A stretch of DNA of 64,000 bases from positions 62,001-126,000 of the forward strand of contig JACJGO010000001.1 of NCBI GenBank assembly GCA_014163555.1, in the 5' to 3' direction. Positions 52,871 to 60,988 of the stretch are shown in pieces (within the stretch, counting starts at the first letter, position 1; every line of letters starts with the position of its first letter). The notes beneath the pieces were generated by a model. The model was not told the DNA's origin. It worked only from the letters and a program-made list of their open reading frames with translations, and ran no database searches. This DNA comes from Flavisolibacter longurius. Its GTDB lineage: Bacteria; Bacteroidota; Bacteroidia; Chitinophagales; Chitinophagaceae. The position numbers and the translations under genes are program-made.

Positions 52871-53534
52871 ATTCCTTCCCTTCCACCACAATCACGATCT
52901 CTCCTTTCACTGCTTTTTGCTTGAAATGATCGTGCACCTCCTGCAGGGTACCCCTTGCGTTTTCTTCAAAGAGTTTGGTGAGTTCGCGGCTGACAGAACA
53001 TTTACGGTCTGCGCCAAAGTACTGGATAAAATCTTCCAGCGTTTTTACCAGCCGCATGGGGCTTTCGTAAAAAATAAGGGTACGCTCTTCAGTAGCCAGT
53101 TGCGTAAGTAAGGTATGTCGGCCTTTTTTGAGGGGAAGAAAGCCTTCAAAAGCAAAGCGGTTGGTGGTTAGCCCGCTGTTGACCAAGGCCGGAACGAAGG
53201 CTGTTGCACCGGGCAGGCATTCCACCTTAATGTCATTTTTGACACACTCTCTTACCAGCAGAAAAGCTGGATCACTGATTGCCGGTGTACCCGCATCCGT
53301 GACCACCGCCATGGTTTTGCCAGTACGCAACTGGTCAACCAGGTGCTGGAGTATTTTGTGCTCGTTGTGCTGGTGGTATGGCGACAACGGCTTTTGAATC
53401 TGGTAATGATTGAGCAGTTTGGAGGTGGTACGGGTGTCTTCGGCCAGGATCACATCCACCTGTTGCAACACCTCCAGTGCCCGCAGGGTAATGTCTTTCA
53501 AATTGCCGATGGGTGTAGGAACAAGGTAGAGCAT
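52869..53534 (-). CDS. rsmI: 16S rRNA (cytidine-1402-2'-O)-methyltransferase
   Basis: 221 aa tetrapyrrole-methylase-fold enzyme. Motifs are LYLVPTPIGNLKDITLRALEVL, LAEDTRTTSKLLNHYQI, VTDAGTPAISDPAFLLVREC, CLPGATAFVPALVNSGL and FYESPMRLVKTL, all diagnostic of RsmI, which methylates C1402 in the ribosomal P site together with RsmH. The start at 53534 (MLYLVPTPIGN) is the usual N-terminus; 13 upstream codons are rejected. The length is slightly short because the C-terminal extension of some homologues is absent. Confidence 0.95.
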   Translation of the reverse strand: MLYLVPTPIGNLKDITLRALEVLQQVDVILAEDTRTTSKLLNHYQIQKPLSPYHQHNEHKILQHLVDQLRTGKTMAVVTDAGTPAISDPAFLLVRECVKNDIKVECLPGATAFVPALVNSGLTTNRFAFEGFLPLKKGRHTLLTQLATEERTLIFYESPMRLVKTLEDFIQYFGADRKCSVSRELTKLFEENARGTLQEVHDHFKQKAVKGEIVIVVEGKE

Positions 53535-53592
53535 TTCACTTGAAAATTGATACGTTGACTGGTTGGCAGGCAATGCTATACTTATCAGCCAT

Positions 53593-53850
53593 TCAACTTG
53601 TCAACGCATTCACCTCGATCTCGTAATATTCCATCACCGGGTTGGCCAGGAGTTTTTTGCTGGCTTCTTCAGCAAGGCTTTTGGCTTCCTCTTCCGAAGC
53701 AGCTTCAATTTGCAGGGAGATGTGCTTGCCTACCCGAACGTCTTCAATGGCGCCAAGACCTAAACTCTTTAATCCGCCCAAAACGGCTTTGCCTTGCGGG
53801 TCTAACAATTCTTTCAATGGCATCACATGCACCTGTACAGAATATTTCAT
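53593..53850 (-). CDS. purS: phosphoribosylformylglycinamidine synthase, PurS subunit
   Basis: 85 aa. KYSVQVHVMPLKELLDPQGKAVLGGLKSLG, VRVGKHISLQIEA and EEASKKLLANPVMEYYEIEV are the full PurS pattern. PurS bridges PurQ and PurL in the three-subunit FGAM synthase of purine synthesis. PurL and PurQ are not in the window. The gene has its own promoter box 25 nt upstream. A short inverted word pair (GTTGACTGGTTG with CAACTTGTCAAC) spans its 3' end and the rsmI leader. Confidence 0.93.
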   Translation of the reverse strand: MKYSVQVHVMPLKELLDPQGKAVLGGLKSLGLGAIEDVRVGKHISLQIEAASEEEAKSLAEEASKKLLANPVMEYYEIEVNALTS

Positions 53851-53874
53851 TGGAATGATTTATGATTTGCGCAG

Positions 53875-53882
53875 CAAATTTA
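53875..53882 (-). promoter_or_regulatory. purS -7 promoter box
   Basis: On the minus strand TAAATTTG, an exact TAnnTTTG match, 24 nt before the purS ATG. Predicted leader is about 18 nt. Confidence 0.5.
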
Positions 53883-53928
53883 GGTGAACATATTTTTTAA
53901 TCGGCCCAAAGCTTTTCAAGAGGAACCT

Positions 53929-54765
53929 TCACACAGAAAGATCAAGGGTTTTGTTGCCCTCTTTTTCAGGTGCGGATGGCGGCGTTTTGGAGAAGGCTGA
54001 AAAAATAAGATACAGCACAAAGATCAGGGGAATGGCCAGCCAGCGCAGCACAATCAATAAAAGCACCGACAGAATCAGCAGGCTATACTTGATGGTATTG
54101 TTGCTCCAGGAATAATCCTTGAATTTAAAGGCAATGAAATTCCGGTTGCACACCATCAGGTAGCTCAGGAGAATGATGGTAGCATAAAGCAGCCAGACGT
54201 TGATCAGTGCCTGCGGAATTTGAAGTGATGTCTGCCAGCTTTCCGGATCGGTATCGGCAAACCAAATGATCAGCGGGAATGATGCCACAACCAGTCCTGC
54301 AGCCGGTGAGGGCACGCCAATAAAATTTTCCGATTGATTGGTACTGACATTAAATTTTGCCAGCCGGTACGCTACAGCGCAGGTAAACAAGAAAGCAGGC
54401 AAAAGATAGGCAATTGAAACATCCAGTCCGCCCTCTCCCCTTGCATAGCCAAGACGGAGTAACTGGTACAGGATCATGCCCGGCGCCACGCCAAAGCTCA
54501 CTACGTCGCTGAGCGAATCGAGTTGTTTTCCTTTGTCCGTGGAAGCCTTCAGCAACCTTGCAACAAAGCCGTCAAAAAAATCAATAGCCGCCGCAAAGAA
54601 AATAAACAGGGCGCCCCATGCCATTTTTTCCGGGAAGAAAGGTTCATAGGTTCCGAGGCCTTCGTTCAGGATGACAATGCTCTGCCCTGTCTGCAAAATG
54701 AAAACAATGGCAATACAGCCAAAAAGCAGGTTCAGTAACGTGAAGAGATTTGGTATTTGCTTCAT
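53929..54765 (-). CDS. pssA: CDP-diacylglycerol-serine O-phosphatidyltransferase
   Basis: 278 aa integral membrane enzyme making phosphatidylserine. The CDP-alcohol phosphotransferase motif reads FFDGFVARLLKASTDKGKQLDSLSDVVSFGVAP, with DG, AR, G, D and D in the required spacing. There are about eight hydrophobic segments. MKQIPNLFTLLNLLFGCIAIVF is the typical PssA N-terminus. It acts at the inner membrane on the route to phosphatidylethanolamine. A near-consensus box (TAATTTTC) lies about 10 nt upstream of the ATG. The tail (PPSAPEKEGNKTLDLSV) is soluble. Confidence 0.93.
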   Translation of the reverse strand: MKQIPNLFTLLNLLFGCIAIVFILQTGQSIVILNEGLGTYEPFFPEKMAWGALFIFFAAAIDFFDGFVARLLKASTDKGKQLDSLSDVVSFGVAPGMILYQLLRLGYARGEGGLDVSIAYLLPAFLFTCAVAYRLAKFNVSTNQSENFIGVPSPAAGLVVASFPLIIWFADTDPESWQTSLQIPQALINVWLLYATIILLSYLMVCNRNFIAFKFKDYSWSNNTIKYSLLILSVLLLIVLRWLAIPLIFVLYLIFSAFSKTPPSAPEKEGNKTLDLSV

Positions 54766-54806
54766 CGAAAGCGAAAATTAGTCTATTTGAATGAGGATGT
54801 ATCTTC

Positions 54807-56120
54807 TTACAGTTGAATATCAGCAACCTTGTTGTTTTGCATAACGGCTTCGATTTCTTCTACCGTAATGGGAATGCCTTCAAACAAATCCACATTGCCA
54901 TCTTTTGTAATCCAAACATTGTTTTCAATACGAATACCAATGCCTTCTTCCTGAATGTAGATACCCGGCTCCACTGTCAGCAACATGCCTTCCTGCAGTG
55001 GCTCTGTCCGTGTACCCAGGTCATGCACATCAATACCAAGGTGGTGCGAAATGCCATGATACAGGTATTTGCGGTAAGCCCTGTTCTCGGGATCCTCATT
55101 TTTAAAATCTTCTTCTTTCAACAAGCCAATTTTCATGAATTGTGCGGTGGCTTCGTCGCCCACTTTCTCCGTATAATCAATGATGGTGATGCCCGGCTTC
55201 AACAGGCTTTTGGCATAATTGTGCAGGTGAAGGCAAGCGTTGTACACTTCTTTTTGCCGCTGCGTAAATTTTCCGTTCACCGGAATGGTGCGGGTAAGAT
55301 CGGCTGCGTAACCGCCGTAGGAAGCGCCAAAGTCCATCAGGATCAGCTCACCGTCTTTACACTCTTCGTTGTTGGAAACATAGTGCAGGGTTCGGGCCCT
55401 GTCGCCGCTGGCAATGATGCTGCCGTACGCAGGTCCATCGGCCCGCTGGCTGATGAATGAGTGCAAAATCTCCGCTTCAATTTCATACTCCATGACACCG
55501 GGTTGCACAAACTGCATCACCCGACGAAACGTGCTGTGCGTAATGTCCACCGCTTTTTTTACCACTTCAATTTCACGTTCCGTTTTTACGGCCCTGAGCT
55601 CTTTCAGAAGCTTTGCCGCCCGTTCGTAGTGGTGCAAAGGATAACGTGCCTTCATCTCATCTACAAAGCGGTAGTCTCTTGTCCGCACAAGACTTGCTTT
55701 GCGGTCGTTTTCATTTGTATCGAGGTAGATGGTATCTGCCAGGTGAATCCAGGGTTGCAAGAGGCCCTCCAAACTATCAAGCCACACAATGGTTTTTATG
55801 CCGCTGATGGCGGTTGCTTCTTCTTTGCGCAGACGCTTGCCATCCCATTTTTCCTTCAGCTCATTGGGACGAACAAGCACCAGCACTTCCCGGTATTTTG
55901 CATCGGGGTTATCCGGAAATAGAATCACCATGCTGTCTTCCTGGGTAATCCCGGTAAGCCAGTACAGGTCGCTGTTCTGCTTAAAAGGATAAAGGGCATC
56001 GCCGTTGCTGGGCACTTCGTCGTTGCTCACAAAAATGGCAATGCTATTGGGCTTCATCTTTTCAGTAAATCGGCCTCTATTTGCTACAAACAATTCCGGG
56101 TTCAGGGGCAAATTTTTCAT
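54807..56120 (-). CDS. pepP: Xaa-Pro aminopeptidase (aminopeptidase P)
   Basis: 437 aa M24B metallopeptidase. The N-terminal creatinase-like domain includes MVILFPDNPDAKYREVLVLVRP. The catalytic pita-bread domain has metal ligands in LILMDFGASYGGYAADLTRTIPV (two Asp), GISHHLGIDVHD (His), TVEPGIYI (Glu) and IGIRIENNVWI (Glu). It removes N-terminal residues before proline. There is no signal peptide, so it is cytoplasmic. It is divergent from pckA across 207 nt and lies 41 nt upstream of pssA, so both could share a transcript. Confidence 0.92.
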   Translation of the reverse strand: MKNLPLNPELFVANRGRFTEKMKPNSIAIFVSNDEVPSNGDALYPFKQNSDLYWLTGITQEDSMVILFPDNPDAKYREVLVLVRPNELKEKWDGKRLRKEEATAISGIKTIVWLDSLEGLLQPWIHLADTIYLDTNENDRKASLVRTRDYRFVDEMKARYPLHHYERAAKLLKELRAVKTEREIEVVKKAVDITHSTFRRVMQFVQPGVMEYEIEAEILHSFISQRADGPAYGSIIASGDRARTLHYVSNNEECKDGELILMDFGASYGGYAADLTRTIPVNGKFTQRQKEVYNACLHLHNYAKSLLKPGITIIDYTEKVGDEATAQFMKIGLLKEEDFKNEDPENRAYRKYLYHGISHHLGIDVHDLGTRTEPLQEGMLLTVEPGIYIQEEGIGIRIENNVWITKDGNVDLFEGIPITVEEIEAVMQNNKVADIQL

Positions 56121-56297
56121 GCAAGAATTTTTACAACAGCAGCAAAGTAACCGAATTAAAGAAAGTAAACGTCAAAAGAAAAAATTCATAACAACGGAGG
56201 GTAAAACCCTTGCAATCCATATCTTTTTCGCCCATGAACTTTGACGTTTCATTGTGTAAGAAAAACACGCAAAATAGGCCGTCAGTTTTTCCTGCCT

Positions 56298-56305
56298 TAC
56301 CTTTG
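56298..56305 (+). promoter_or_regulatory. pckA -7 promoter box
   Basis: TACCTTTG, an exact TAnnTTTG match, 22 nt before the pckA ATG. No convincing -33 box. Confidence 0.55.
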
Positions 56306-56327
56306 TAGCCTAAAAACGATTGCTACT

Positions 56328-57932
56328 ATGTCAGTACCTACTATTTCTTTTTCGCCAGGCGATCTGGCGAAGCTGGGATTGTCTATTTCCGACTCTATCC
56401 ATTACCAATCCACACCCGATGAACTTGTACAGGACACGATCCGTATCGGCGAAGGCAGATTGACCAGTACCGGCGCACTGGCCATTAACACCGGCAAATT
56501 TACCGGCCGTTCTCCCAAAGACAAGTTTACCGTAAAGGACGAGATTACCGCAAACACGGTGCACTGGAACAACTTCAATATTCCGATTGAAGAAAAGTTC
56601 TTCCACATTGTTCACCAGAAAATGATGGCACACCTGAGCAGCCAGCCCGAATTGTGGATTCGCGACTGCTATGCCTGTGCCGATCCCCGCTTCCGTTTGA
56701 ATATCCGAATTGTAACGGAAAAACCCTGGATCAACCTCTTTGCATACAACATGTTTCTCCGGCCTACCGAGGAAGAACTGGAGGATTTTGTACCCGACTG
56801 GCATGTGATCTCCGCCCCGGATTTAAAGCTGGATCCGGTGGAATGCGGCACCCGTCAGCCCAATGCCGCCATCATCTCTTTTAAGTACAAAACCATCCTC
56901 ATTGCCGGTACCGGCTACACCGGTGAAACCAAAAAAGGCATTTTCTCCATTCTCAATTACATTCTGCCGCAGGAGAAAGGTGTGCTGAGCATGCATTGCA
57001 GTGCGAACATGGGCCGCGCCGGCGACACGGCAGTTTTCTTTGGCCTGAGCGGAACCGGCAAAACAACATTGAGTGCTGACCCGGCCCGCAAACTGATTGG
57101 TGATGATGAACACGGCTGGACCGGCGACAATGTCTTTAATTTTGAAGGCGGCTGTTATGCCAAGCTGATCAACCTTTCTGAAGAAAAAGAACCCGAAATT
57201 TTTAATGCCATTCGCCCCGGCGCCATTGTGGAGAATGTGCAGTTTTACCCCGGCACCAACAAGATCAATTTTGATGATGGCAGCATTACGGAAAACACCC
57301 GTGTATCGTACCCGCTGCACTACATTTCCAATGCACTGGAGCCATCGATCGGCAATGTTCCGAAAAACATTTTTTTCCTGACCTGTGATGCCTATGGTGT
57401 TTTGCCACCCATTGCCAGGCTTACACCCGGCCAGGCCATGTACCAGTTTATTTCCGGGTATACGGCAAAGGTAGCCGGAACCGAAGCCGGGGTAACGGAA
57501 CCCAAGCCTACGTTCAGTGCTTGCTTTGGCGCTCCTTTTCTTCCGCTGCACCCGGGTAAATATGCCGAAATGCTGGGCCGTAAAATGGAAGAAGGAAACG
57601 TAGCGGTTTGGCTGATCAATACCGGCTGGACTGGCGGTCCTTACGGAGAAGGCCACCGGATGAAACTTTCGTACACCCGTGCGATGATCACAGCGGCGCT
57701 GAATGGCCAACTGGATAAGGTGGAAACTGAGAACGATGTCATCTTTAGGGTGGCCATCCCGAAAGAAGTGCCCGGCGTACCTTCTGATCTTTTGCAGCCA
57801 CGAAACATCTGGGCCGACAAAACAGCCTACGATGAAAAGGCCCGCTTTCTGGCCAACCTGTTTATTGAAAACTTTAAAAAATATGAGGCCGGCGTATCTG
57901 CCGAAATTCTGGCGGCCGCTCCAAAATTGTAA
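56328..57932 (+). CDS. pckA: phosphoenolpyruvate carboxykinase (ATP)
   Basis: 534 aa, gluconeogenic enzyme converting oxaloacetate and ATP to PEP and CO2. The kinase loop is FFGLSGTGKTTLSADP, preceded by SMHCSANMG and followed by GDDEHGWTGDNVFNFEGGCYAK with the metal Asp. Other motifs are RSPKDKF and GYTAKVAGTEAGVTEP. This is the ATP-dependent class, not the GTP class. The start at 56328 (MSVPTISFSPGDLAKLG) gives the standard length; an upstream open frame of 29 codons covers the promoter and is rejected. A strong terminator follows. Confidence 0.96.
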   Translation: MSVPTISFSPGDLAKLGLSISDSIHYQSTPDELVQDTIRIGEGRLTSTGALAINTGKFTGRSPKDKFTVKDEITANTVHWNNFNIPIEEKFFHIVHQKMMAHLSSQPELWIRDCYACADPRFRLNIRIVTEKPWINLFAYNMFLRPTEEELEDFVPDWHVISAPDLKLDPVECGTRQPNAAIISFKYKTILIAGTGYTGETKKGIFSILNYILPQEKGVLSMHCSANMGRAGDTAVFFGLSGTGKTTLSADPARKLIGDDEHGWTGDNVFNFEGGCYAKLINLSEEKEPEIFNAIRPGAIVENVQFYPGTNKINFDDGSITENTRVSYPLHYISNALEPSIGNVPKNIFFLTCDAYGVLPPIARLTPGQAMYQFISGYTAKVAGTEAGVTEPKPTFSACFGAPFLPLHPGKYAEMLGRKMEEGNVAVWLINTGWTGGPYGEGHRMKLSYTRAMITAALNGQLDKVETENDVIFRVAIPKEVPGVPSDLLQPRNIWADKTAYDEKARFLANLFIENFKKYEAGVSAEILAAAPKL

Positions 57933-57956
57933 AGGTTATAGATGATGAATAAATAC

Positions 57957-57987
57957 GACGGCCTCTGTTTAGAGGCCGTCTTTTTTT
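57957..57987 (+). terminator. intrinsic terminator after pckA
   Basis: GACGGCCTCT (57957-57966) pairs with AGAGGCCGTC (57971-57980), a 10-bp stem with a GTTT loop followed by seven T. Confidence 0.93.
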
Positions 57988-58016
57988 GGGAAATGAAGAG
58001 CAAGTAGCGAAGGGTG

Positions 58017-58089
58017 AGTGGTCAGCTGCTAGTAGCCAGTTAAAATGAAACATGCCTCCCAATAATCAGTAACCAATAATTAATAATTG
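58017..58089. repeat. repeated-word stretch, CAGCTGCTAG and AATAATCAGTAACC words
   Basis: Between the pckA terminator and the M1 peptidase gene. It contains GTGGTCAGCTGCTAGTAGCCAG, related to the AGCTGC words of the ilvN-ilvC element, then CAATAATCAGTAACC, AATAATTAATAATTG. No inverted partner is evident. Confidence 0.45.
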
Positions 58090-58181
58090 TCCAACAACAC
58101 AGACGTTAAAAGTTTTCGCCAATTGAGGATGGCCAGACACCATTGCTTATTTTTATCCCTAACGAAAATGCAGACGACACT

Positions 58182-60047
58182 ATGACGACAACCATGAAAG
58201 CAGGATTTTTTTCCCTTTTTTTCCTTATCTCTTTTTCGCTCTTTGCGCAACCCGATCGCTGGCAGCAACGCATCAAATACAACATGAACATTGACATGAA
58301 TGTTCAGACCAACCAGTACAAAGGGACCCAAACCATCACCTACTGGAACAATTCACCCGATACGCTGGACCATGTGTTTTTTCACCTGTACTGGAACGCT
58401 TTTCAGCCGGGCAGCATGATGGATGAACGCAGCCGCCGGCAAGGCACCGTTAAGATCCGTCGTGCTAATGGCGAAGCCCCTGATTGGGATCAAAGGGTTC
58501 GTGACCGTATCGCCAACTTGAAGCCCGACGAGATCGGCTACCAGAAAGTCACCTCGCTTAAAATGAACGGACGGGAGCAAAAAACAAAGCTGCATGAAAC
58601 CATTCTGGAAGTGCAACTCGACCGGCCGATCCTGCCCAAATCGCAGGTAAGCTTTGATATGGCCTGGGATGCACAGGTGCCCTTACAGATTCGCCGTAGC
58701 GGCCGCGACAACCCATCAACCAATGTTCGGTATACTATGACACAATGGTATCCGAAAATGGCGGAATATGATTACGAAGGCTGGCATCCCAACCCCTATA
58801 TTGCCCGTGAGTTTTATGGCGTTTGGGGCGATTACGATGTCACCATTAACATCGACAAAAGCTTTATCCTTGGTGCTACCGGCTACCTGCAGAATGCAGC
58901 GCAGGTAGGTTACGGTTACGAAGAAAAAGGCACCACCGTTCGCCGGCCGGCTGGTGAGAAACTGGCGTGGAAATTTAGTGCGCCCAACGTACATGATTTT
59001 GCCTGGGCGGCCGATCCCGATTTTGTTCACTTGGCGAAGAAGATCCGTCCGGACCTGACCCTTCATGTGCTTTACGATAAAACCGACAGCCGTGTGGAGC
59101 AGTGGCAGCAGGTGATCCCGAAAATGGAAAAGATCATTCCGTTTGTGGAGAAAAAATTCGGTGCCTATCCCTACAAGCAATACTCCTGGGTGCATGGTGG
59201 CGATGGCGGAATGGAATATCCCATGCTGACAATGGTGAGTGGTCCGGGTGATGGGGTGACGGTACATGAATTTTTGCATAGCTGGTACCAGGGATTCCTG
59301 GGCACCAATGAATCGCTTTATCCCTGGATGGATGAAGGCTTTACCACGTTTGCCGAAAACCTGGCGCTGGCGCATTTGAACAACAGCACGGAGTTCCCGC
59401 ACGAAGGCGATTACGCTGGCTATTATGCCCTGGCCCGTTCTGGTTTGGAAGAACCTATGACCACACATGCCGATCATTACAACACCAATTTCGCCTATAG
59501 CGTGGCTTCATATTCAAAAGGCGCTGTATTTCTGTCGCAGTTGGGATATATCGTCAGCGATTCCATTCGCGACCGCATTATGCTTGAGTACTACAGGCAG
59601 TGGCGTTTCAAGCATCCGAACGTGAATGATTTTATGCGCATTGCCGAAAAAGAAAGCGGCATGAAGCTGGACTGGTACAAACAGTATTGGGTGAACAGTA
59701 CCCGCACCATCGATTACGGTATCGACAGCCTGTGGGAAGCCGGCGGCGCAACCAATATCCGGCTGGCCAAAATAGGCGCTATGCCCATGCCAATGGATAT
59801 TAAGATCACCTTTAAAGACGGCAGCAGCGAGTGGCATTACATACCCACCTACCAGATGTTTGGCGAAAAGCCCGTGGAACCGGGACAAACAGCACGAAAA
59901 GTGTATGAGTCATGGCGTTGGACCAGCCCCACGTTTAACATTGCCACCAACCGGCGACTGACCGACATTACCACCGTGGAGATTGACCCGTCGATGCGAC
60001 TGGCCGATATCAATTCAAGAAATAATAAGATTGAGTTGAAGTGGTAG
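58182..60047 (+). CDS. exported M1 family metallopeptidase
   Basis: 621 aa from ATG 58182, with signal peptide (MTTTMKAGFFSLFFLISFSLFAQ); ATG 58194 is an alternative. An N-terminal beta domain resembles the M1 saddle (NMNIDMNVQTNQYKGTQTITYWNNSPDTLDHVFFHLYWNAF). The substrate-anchoring GGMEYPMLTMV replaces GAMEN. The zinc site is HEFLHSWYQ followed by WMDEGFTTFAENLA, giving HExxH-x18-E. It is probably an aminopeptidase in the periplasm or outer membrane. The last 150 residues (after TRTIDYGID) form a beta-rich C-terminal domain. Single gene with a strong terminator. Confidence 0.92.
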   Translation: MTTTMKAGFFSLFFLISFSLFAQPDRWQQRIKYNMNIDMNVQTNQYKGTQTITYWNNSPDTLDHVFFHLYWNAFQPGSMMDERSRRQGTVKIRRANGEAPDWDQRVRDRIANLKPDEIGYQKVTSLKMNGREQKTKLHETILEVQLDRPILPKSQVSFDMAWDAQVPLQIRRSGRDNPSTNVRYTMTQWYPKMAEYDYEGWHPNPYIAREFYGVWGDYDVTINIDKSFILGATGYLQNAAQVGYGYEEKGTTVRRPAGEKLAWKFSAPNVHDFAWAADPDFVHLAKKIRPDLTLHVLYDKTDSRVEQWQQVIPKMEKIIPFVEKKFGAYPYKQYSWVHGGDGGMEYPMLTMVSGPGDGVTVHEFLHSWYQGFLGTNESLYPWMDEGFTTFAENLALAHLNNSTEFPHEGDYAGYYALARSGLEEPMTTHADHYNTNFAYSVASYSKGAVFLSQLGYIVSDSIRDRIMLEYYRQWRFKHPNVNDFMRIAEKESGMKLDWYKQYWVNSTRTIDYGIDSLWEAGGATNIRLAKIGAMPMPMDIKITFKDGSSEWHYIPTYQMFGEKPVEPGQTARKVYESWRWTSPTFNIATNRRLTDITTVEIDPSMRLADINSRNNKIELKW

Positions 60048-60069
60048 AATAAAAACAGTGCATGATAAA

Positions 60070-60098
60070 AAAACGCAGCCACTGATGGCTGCGTTTTT
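60070..60098 (+). terminator. intrinsic terminator after the M1 peptidase
   Basis: A 12-bp perfect stem, AAAACGCAGCCA (60070-60081) with TGGCTGCGTTTT (60086-60097), and a CTGA loop. The flanking A- and T-runs would allow action in both directions. Confidence 0.92.
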
Positions 60099-60304
60099 AT
60101 AGTCTGAGAAGAAAAGAATCAAGCCTTACGATTTTGCTTTTCTGAAAACATTGTTCACAACGCAATAGCCAGAAGATGTCACAAGGAAACATAAATGCAA
60201 GGGTTCGATACAATGACGGTTGCAGTGAAAACATATTCTACTCAACTCACGAACCGAAGCTGTGGTTTATTATTATCTGCATTTTTTTCCGAGCTTGGCA
60301 AGTT

Positions 60305-60874
60305 TCAGAACTTCAAATGACCCTTATATGGAAAGTTTCCTGCCACGACATCATCTTTAAAATTCAATCGACCTGTGACACCGTCGAAGCCTCCAGTACC
60401 ACTACCCTTAACAACAGGATGTTGACATCGTCCGAAGATTTCAGCTCCCAGTGGAGCACCATTGGCAGCGCATCCTTCATACTTCGCCTCAAACTTGTAA
60501 GAAGTCCAGAACGTGCCAGTCTTTCCATTATAAGAACCCACAAAATACTCTCTTCCTTCCTCACGGTATGTACCACTTGGAGAACAATCAAAATCGTCAA
60601 TAAAAACGTAAAGGCAACCTTCCAATTCCCCTGTCATTTTAACGGCGTAGGCAGCGCCTTGCAGCAATGGCTCACATTCGCCTGTGACCGCAAAAAAACC
60701 AACCCCATAAACCTGTATAGCTCCCCTATCACTGGCTGAGGCATTATCCATCTTTCCCACAGCAGATTCCGAGGTTTCTTGGGTCAGGTCAGGCAACAAG
60801 GTTTTATCCTTGCTGCAACTGAAGATCATAAGCGCAAAACATAAAAACAGACGGTTAAAAATGTTGTTTGTCAT
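60305..60874 (-). CDS. lipoprotein of unknown function
   Basis: 189 aa. The signal peptide ends LMIFSCSKDK, a good lipobox with Cys at residue 20. After a Ser/Glu-rich linker, the mature domain (about 50-189) is beta-rich with four cysteines (GECEPLL, EGCLYVFIDDFDCSPSG, EGCAANGA, GRCQHPV) and ends GTGGFDGVTGRLNFKDDVVAGNFPYKGHL. The last segment resembles the closing strands of allene-oxide-cyclase/DUF3224-like barrels, which is a loose analogy. It lies downstream of the haloperoxidase-like gene on the same strand, 114 nt apart, possibly one transcript. Confidence 0.7.
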   Translation of the reverse strand: MTNNIFNRLFLCFALMIFSCSKDKTLLPDLTQETSESAVGKMDNASASDRGAIQVYGVGFFAVTGECEPLLQGAAYAVKMTGELEGCLYVFIDDFDCSPSGTYREEGREYFVGSYNGKTGTFWTSYKFEAKYEGCAANGAPLGAEIFGRCQHPVVKGSGTGGFDGVTGRLNFKDDVVAGNFPYKGHLKF

Positions 60875-60988
60875 GATTTACCTCCCGATTTTATTCTGAG
60901 CAAATAAAGACAATAGCAAAAACAGGTTGCATGAATGGTACAGGCTTTCAGCCCCTACTCTCTAAACACTCAATTCGCATTTCTGATG

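Noticed and set aside
60176-60739. 187-codon plus-strand frame across the M1 terminator region and the lipoprotein gene
   Set aside because: Antisense to a lipoprotein with a clear signal peptide and lipobox; no domain in the plus-strand frame.
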